Assembly: GCA_003577005.1 (NCBI GenBank)
Contig: QEUW01000327.1
Location: 1-8,762 of the forward strand
Source of the DNA: Chloroflexota bacterium
GTDB lineage: Bacteria; Chloroflexota; Anaerolineae; Caldilineales; Caldilineaceae
DNA: 8,762 bases
Direction of reading: 5' to 3'
The notes beneath the pieces were generated by a model. That model was not told where the DNA came from and searched no databases. It was given only the letters and a program-made list of their open reading frames with translations. Of this stretch, positions 4,887 to 8,762 are shown piece after piece; position 1 is the stretch's first letter, and each line of letters begins with the position of its first letter. The position numbers and the translations under genes were made by a program.

Positions 4887-7505
4887 ATGGTGAGAATCTT
4901 ACGGCTCTATCCGCTTTTGCTTTGTGTTATCGTTGCCCTGCTGTCGGCGCGGTGTGTTCGCAGCCAGACAGGTGCGCCACCGGCAGCGCCGATTTCTGTT
5001 CCGACTTTTACGCCGACACCGGCAATCGAAGGTATTGCTATCTTACAACCGGCCAATCCGATTGCGCCATCGCAGGAACTCCCTTCAGCGCCGGGTGAGG
5101 CGCCCGTTGCCCAGGCTGGCAGCGATCCACCTGTGGTTGAACCTGCGGCTGTAGTGGTGACGCCCACCAGTGGTGAACTAGAAGCGACATCACCCCCGGC
5201 GCCTACAGCCGTCCCCACCCCAACTGTCCCGGCGGGTGACCGGCTGGCCCAAGGCAAGACGTTGCACCGCTACGGGGACTACAGCGCGGCGCGTAGCGAA
5301 TATGCTGCCGTCCTCAACACACCTGCTCTCGATGATCGCACCCGTCTCGAAGCGCGCTACGAGTTGGCCCGTTCGTATCTGGCGGAGGAGGCGTATGGCG
5401 AGGCGCTGGCAACGCTTGACCAGCTCGACCAGGAGATTGCCGCCGCTGGCGCCGACCCGGCCAATTTTGCCGCCAAAGATACCTTTCTGCGCGCCGAGGC
5501 GCTTATGGGCCAGCAACAGTATGGTCCTGCGGTCGCGGCCTACTGGCAATTTCTCGAAAGCTACCCGTGGATGGCCGAAATCGTGCAGGCGCGCATTGCC
5601 GCTGCCTATCGCGCCGCGGGAGATGCCGCCAGCGCCGCGGCTGCCTATCGCCGCGCCGCAGATGCTGCTACCGAGACATTGGCGCGGCTGCGTCTGCTCG
5701 AAGAGATGGCGGCAACCTATAGCGCAGCCGGTAACTATAGTGAAGCTGTGGCCGCCTATGACGAAATCCTGAGTATTGCCGAAAGTGCCCCATACCGCTC
5801 GCAGATGCACTACCAGGCTGGGCAGGCGTTGGCCAGCGCCGGTGATCTGCCTGGCGCAACCGAGCGCTGGCTGGCGGCCACCAACGAGGCGCCTGAAAGC
5901 CGCTCAGCCTACGCCGCGCTGATCGAACTGGTCAATCGGAACATCCCGTTCGACCTCTACCTGCGGGGGTATATCGACCTCAAAGCTGGGGCCTATCTGC
6001 CGGCGATCAACGCCTACCAGGCGTATCTGGAGAGCGTAGACGCCACCGACAGCCGTTATGCGTTGGCCCTGCATGGTCTTGGCCAGTCCTATTTGGGCGC
6101 CCAGGATCATGCGGCCGCGTTACCCTTCTTCGACCGCGTCCTTGCCGAATTTCCGGCTTGTGACTGTTTTGGCCAGGCATGGCTCGACAAGGCAGCGGCG
6201 CAAAGCGGTCTTGGCGACAGTGTTGGCGCACGGCGCACCTACCGCACCTTTGCCGGTGAGTACCCTGCTCATGCGCTGGCCCCTGAAGCGCTCTGGCGCA
6301 GTGGTCTGCAAGCGTTGCGCGAGGGCAACCAGATCGAGGCGGCTACCGATTTTCTGACGCTAGCGGATGGTTTCCCCGCCAGCGAACGGGCGCCGTTGGG
6401 TCTCTACACCGTGGCGCTGGGCGCAGTCCAGAATGGGTTGCACTCTCAGGCGGTGGACCTCTACGTGCGTCTGCAGCGCGACTACCCGCAATACCGTTGG
6501 GATGCGGTGGCCTACTGGCTGGGGCGCGCATACCAGGCGCGTGGCGAAACTGCCCAGGCGCAGGCCCAGTGGCGCACGCTGGTCGAAACAGCGCCCGACA
6601 TCTACTATGGCATTCTGGCGGCCTACGCGCTGCGCCAACAGCCGCTGAGCGGCGGCAACATGATGACGGCCATGAAGACCATTGCCGGCCCGGCGACCCG
6701 GCTCCAGGGCGACGATGGCAGCCAGGCCTTTGCCGAACGCTGGCTCAACGATTGGCTACAGCTAGCCGACGACAATCTGGCCGCGCTGCCCGCCGATATT
6801 GCCCAAGACCCGGACCTGCGCATGGCGCGCCTGCTGCTCGAACTCGACCAGCGCGGGGATGCGCTCGCCTTGTTCGAGCGCGTCTATACACGCAACCGCG
6901 ATACACCGCGTGCGCTCTACGCCCTTAGCCTAGAATTCGAGCGGCTGGGCGTCTACCGGTTGAGCATCCTGGCCATGGCGCGCCTGCTGGAATTTAGCCC
7001 TGCCAAGCTGGTGGAGGATGCGCCCATCTTCCTCCAGCAGCGGTCGTACCCGCGCCATTTCCGCCCGTTGATCGACCGCGAGGCCACCGGGCACAACCTC
7101 AATCCACTGCTTTTTTACAGCCTGATCCGCCAGGAGAGCCTGTTCGAGGAGGGTGCGCGCTCGTCGGCCGCGGCGCAGGGGTTGGCGCAGATCATCCCCG
7201 ATACAGGCCAATGGATTGCCGACCGGCTCGGACACTCAGATTATATGAACGACATTATCTATCGCCCACATATCAACCTCTGGTTCGGCGCCTATTATCT
7301 CGACTGGGCGCGTAGTTATCTCGACGGCAACCTGGTGTCGGCTCTGGTAGGCTACAACGCCGGCCCAGGCAATGCCGCCGTCTGGCGCAGAACCTCCGGC
7401 CCCGATGATACGCTCTTTGTCGAAGCGCTTACGATCAACGAGCCGCGGCTCTACATTCAGTTGATTGCGGCGCACTTGTATCATTACACGCGGTTGTATG
7501 GGTGA
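4887..7505 (+). CDS. Exported TPR-containing lytic transglycosylase (Slt70-like)
   Basis: This enzyme is expected to cleave peptidoglycan between N-acetylmuramic acid and N-acetylglucosamine, leaving 1,6-anhydro ends, outside the cytoplasmic membrane. Of 872 residues, 1-25 form a signal peptide or anchor ([17 protein letters not shown]). A Pro/Thr/Ala-rich linker runs to about 117, then a long array of TPR-like helical hairpins to about 585, closing with the [10 protein letters not shown] segment seen in Slt70-type proteins. The catalytic SLT domain is at about 730-860: catalytic Glu750 in [17 protein letters not shown] (761-771), and YNAGPGN (823-829). Cys23 lies where a lipobox cysteine would be, but Arg22 before it is not typical, so lipidation is doubtful. 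Slt70 is usually near 620-645 residues; the extra length is the linker and additional TPRs. No Shine-Dalgarno is visible before the ATG. The stop codon is inside the heptad repeat at 7501-7560. Confidence 0.93.
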   Translation: MVRILRLYPLLLCVIVALLSARCVRSQTGAPPAAPISVPTFTPTPAIEGIAILQPANPIAPSQELPSAPGEAPVAQAGSDPPVVEPAAVVVTPTSGELEATSPPAPTAVPTPTVPAGDRLAQGKTLHRYGDYSAARSEYAAVLNTPALDDRTRLEARYELARSYLAEEAYGEALATLDQLDQEIAAAGADPANFAAKDTFLRAEALMGQQQYGPAVAAYWQFLESYPWMAEIVQARIAAAYRAAGDAASAAAAYRRAADAATETLARLRLLEEMAATYSAAGNYSEAVAAYDEILSIAESAPYRSQMHYQAGQALASAGDLPGATERWLAATNEAPESRSAYAALIELVNRNIPFDLYLRGYIDLKAGAYLPAINAYQAYLESVDATDSRYALALHGLGQSYLGAQDHAAALPFFDRVLAEFPACDCFGQAWLDKAAAQSGLGDSVGARRTYRTFAGEYPAHALAPEALWRSGLQALREGNQIEAATDFLTLADGFPASERAPLGLYTVALGAVQNGLHSQAVDLYVRLQRDYPQYRWDAVAYWLGRAYQARGETAQAQAQWRTLVETAPDIYYGILAAYALRQQPLSGGNMMTAMKTIAGPATRLQGDDGSQAFAERWLNDWLQLADDNLAALPADIAQDPDLRMARLLLELDQRGDALALFERVYTRNRDTPRALYALSLEFERLGVYRLSILAMARLLEFSPAKLVEDAPIFLQQRSYPRHFRPLIDREATGHNLNPLLFYSLIRQESLFEEGARSSAAAQGLAQIIPDTGQWIADRLGHSDYMNDIIYRPHINLWFGAYYLDWARSYLDGNLVSALVGYNAGPGNAAVWRRTSGPDDTLFVEALTINEPRLYIQLIAAHLYHYTRLYG

Positions 7506-7560
7506 TGAGTGATGAGTGATGAGTGAATCAGATCTCACTCATCACTCATCACCCATCACC
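7501..7560. repeat. 26-bp hairpin built of GTGATGA heptads, overlapping the transglycosylase stop
   Basis: Three tandem GTGATGA heptads plus GTGA (7502-7526) are mirrored by TCATCAC-type heptads at 7535-7559. The arms 7501-7526 and 7535-7560 are reverse complements with a single mismatch (A7508 opposite C7553) around an 8-nt loop. The stop codon TGA at 7503-7505 lies within the left arm, and TGA occurs in all three frames across the repeat. There is no T-run, so this is not a standard intrinsic terminator. It could stabilise the 3' end of the mRNA or reduce read-through into fbp. Heptamer slippage could change its length between strains. Confidence 0.85.
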
Positions 7561-7588
7561 TATCCTACCCATCCTCTTTCTAATCACC

Positions 7589-7593
7589 AGGAG
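7589..7593 (+). promoter_or_regulatory. Ribosome binding site AGGAG of fbp
   Basis: AGGAG lies 8 nt before the ATG at 7602 and fixes the fbp start. It is the clearest Shine-Dalgarno in the window, unlike the transglycosylase and gatB genes, which lack an obvious one. Confidence 0.8.
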
Positions 7594-7601
7594 ATCCTCC
7601 C

Positions 7602-8633
7602 ATGTCCGACCGGCGCACCTTTACCAGCAAAGTCATTACCATTGAGCGATATATTTTGGAGCAACAGCGTGATTTCCCTGAAGCCACGGGGATGTTGACC
7701 AGCCTGCTGTACGATCTGGCCCTTTCGGCCAAGATGATCGCCAGCCACACCATGCGCGCCGGTTTGGCCGACATCCTGGGTGCGACAGGTGAGGAGAATG
7801 CCTACGGCGAACAAGTACAAAAGCTCGATGAGTATGCCGAGCGCACCATTTACCGGATGAACGACCACACCGGGCGTCTGTGCGTCATGGCCTCGGAGGA
7901 AGAGGAAGACATTATCCCGATCCCCACCAACTATCCCATTGGCCGCTACGTGTTGCATTATGATCCGCTGGACGGCTCATCGAACATCGACTATAACGTC
8001 AGCGTCGGCACGATCTTTGCCATCCATCGCCGCAAAACGGCCGGCAATGGCCCTGGCACGCTGGAAGATTGTCTCCAGCCGGGGCGCAACCTGGTGGCGG
8101 CGGGCTACATCATCTATGGCTCGAGCACGATGATGGTCTATTCCACTGGTCAGGGAGTACACGGCTTTACGCTCGACCCACGCATTGGTGAGTTTCTGCT
8201 CTCTCATCCCGATATCCGCATTCCAGAGAAGCCCAAGTACTACAGCGTCAACCAGGGCTACGAGCCGCGCTGGTCGCCCGGTATTCAACGGTATACACGC
8301 TGGCTGCAAGGGGAGAATGAGTTGGGGATATCGCTTTCGTTGCGCTACATTGGCTCGCTGGTGGCAGATTTCCATCGCAACCTGTTGGCCGGCGGCGTCT
8401 TCTACTATCCGGCGGAAAGCAAAGGTTCGGGCAGGGGACAAGGAAAATTGCGCCTCCTGTATGAAGCGGCCCCACTGGCGTATCTGGCCGAACAGGCGGG
8501 CGGGTACGCCTCTGACGGGACGCAAAGTATTCTGGATCTGCAACCAGTGAGCCTGCAACAGCGGGTGCCGCTCTTTATTGGTTCGTGTGATTTGGTGGAA
8601 AAGGCAGAAGAGTTTTTGCGAGGTGAGGAATAA
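7602..8633 (+). CDS. fbp: Fructose-1,6-bisphosphatase class I
   Basis: This cytoplasmic enzyme hydrolyses fructose 1,6-bisphosphate to fructose 6-phosphate and phosphate, the irreversible step of gluconeogenesis and also a step of the Calvin cycle. At 343 residues it is of normal family length (about 330-340). The metal-binding acidic cluster ASEEEED is at 97-103, the DPLDGSSN motif at 121-128 (Asp121 and Asp124 as metal ligands), [22 protein letters not shown] in the middle, Arg259 in VADFHRNL (the residue that in the mammalian enzyme reaches into the neighbouring subunit's active site), and the metal-binding Glu288 in [10 protein letters not shown]. Nothing appears missing. It is 96 bp downstream of the transglycosylase gene, behind a hairpin, so it may be transcribed separately. 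No Calvin-cycle gene is in view, so gluconeogenesis is the safer assumption. Confidence 0.97.
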   Translation: MSDRRTFTSKVITIERYILEQQRDFPEATGMLTSLLYDLALSAKMIASHTMRAGLADILGATGEENAYGEQVQKLDEYAERTIYRMNDHTGRLCVMASEEEEDIIPIPTNYPIGRYVLHYDPLDGSSNIDYNVSVGTIFAIHRRKTAGNGPGTLEDCLQPGRNLVAAGYIIYGSSTMMVYSTGQGVHGFTLDPRIGEFLLSHPDIRIPEKPKYYSVNQGYEPRWSPGIQRYTRWLQGENELGISLSLRYIGSLVADFHRNLLAGGVFYYPAESKGSGRGQGKLRLLYEAAPLAYLAEQAGGYASDGTQSILDLQPVSLQQRVPLFIGSCDLVEKAEEFLRGEE

Positions 8634-8690
8634 AACAAAGATGGGCAGGATGCTGAAGATTGGATCCTTTGCCTCCCGCCCATCTTTGTT
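8634..8690. terminator. 13-bp-stem terminator between fbp and a convergent gene
   Basis: AACAAAGATGGGC (8634-8646), directly after the fbp stop codon, is the exact reverse complement of GCCCATCTTTGTT (8678-8690). Inside, AGGAT (8647-8651) pairs with ATCCT (8664-8668). The stem is A-rich at its left foot and T-rich at its right foot (CTTTGTT), which would give U-rich tails on either strand. It ends exactly where the stop codon of the minus-strand reading frame begins, so it fits a bidirectional terminator. Confidence 0.75.
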
Positions 8691-8762
8691 CTAACTGGCC
8701 GCAATACGGCCACTCTTGTTCCAGATATAGGTTGCTTTGCCTCTGGGCAACTTTGTCAGGTC
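8691..8762 (-). CDS. C-terminal end of an unidentified protein (partial at the right edge)
   Basis: On the minus strand the frame is open from the window edge to a TAG at 8693-8691, giving 23 residues ending in GKATYIWNKSGRIAAS. The mixed, protein-like composition and the exact placement of the stop next to the shared terminator suggest a real gene convergent with fbp. The fragment is too short to name a family, and it contains a small inverted repeat (TGGCCG 8696-8701 with CGGCCA 8707-8712). A chance open frame of this length is quite possible, so the call rests mainly on the terminator context. Confidence 0.4.
   Translation of the reverse strand, partial: DLTKLPRGKATYIWNKSGRIAAS

Noticed and set aside
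7502..7559. Tandem short repeats that might suggest a CRISPR array
   Set aside because: The units are 7 bp with no spacers, and the two halves are mirror images of each other; it is a hairpin of simple repeats.

Overview
The window looks like ordinary chromosomal DNA from a bacterium, most likely a member of the Chloroflexota. The reasons are the GC-rich coding sequence, the style of the encoded proteins (a Pro/Thr-rich linker behind the signal peptide of the transglycosylase, a class I fructose-bisphosphatase, a free-standing gatB), and intergenic spaces full of palindromic repeats. The phylum is an inference from general familiarity, not from a search. No mobile-element gene, CRISPR array, tRNA or rRNA was recognised.

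Layout, left to right. Positions 1-72 hold a perfect 20-bp inverted repeat. An iron-dependent hydroxyacid-oxoacid transhydrogenase (189-1484, +) follows and ends in a nested hairpin at 1498-1572. A long convergent spacer (1485-2268) has no convincing gene but several inverted repeats, including two that interleave in an A-B-A'-B' order. On the minus strand are gatB (3087-4586) and a class I SAM methyltransferase (2269-3087), joined by a TGATG stop/start overlap, so they form a two-gene operon. A 300-bp divergent spacer (4587-4886) holds another A-B-A'-B' repeat set. It leads into a large exported TPR-containing lytic transglycosylase (4887-7505, +). This gene ends inside a 26-bp hairpin built of GTGATGA heptads, after which comes fructose-1,6-bisphosphatase (7602-8633, +) with a clear ribosome binding site. 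A 13-bp-stem terminator (8634-8690) separates fbp from the apparent C-terminal end of a minus-strand gene that enters from the right edge (8691-8762).

The genes do not form one pathway. They cover carbon metabolism (transhydrogenase, fructose-bisphosphatase), tRNA-dependent amidation for translation (GatB), a methyl transfer of unknown target, and cell-wall turnover. The less explained material lies between the genes. The best candidate for something undescribed is the structured stretch at 1739-1898, whose base pairing would fit a pseudoknotted RNA read from the minus strand, although a decayed repeat element is an equally fair reading. I found no clear novel multi-gene system.
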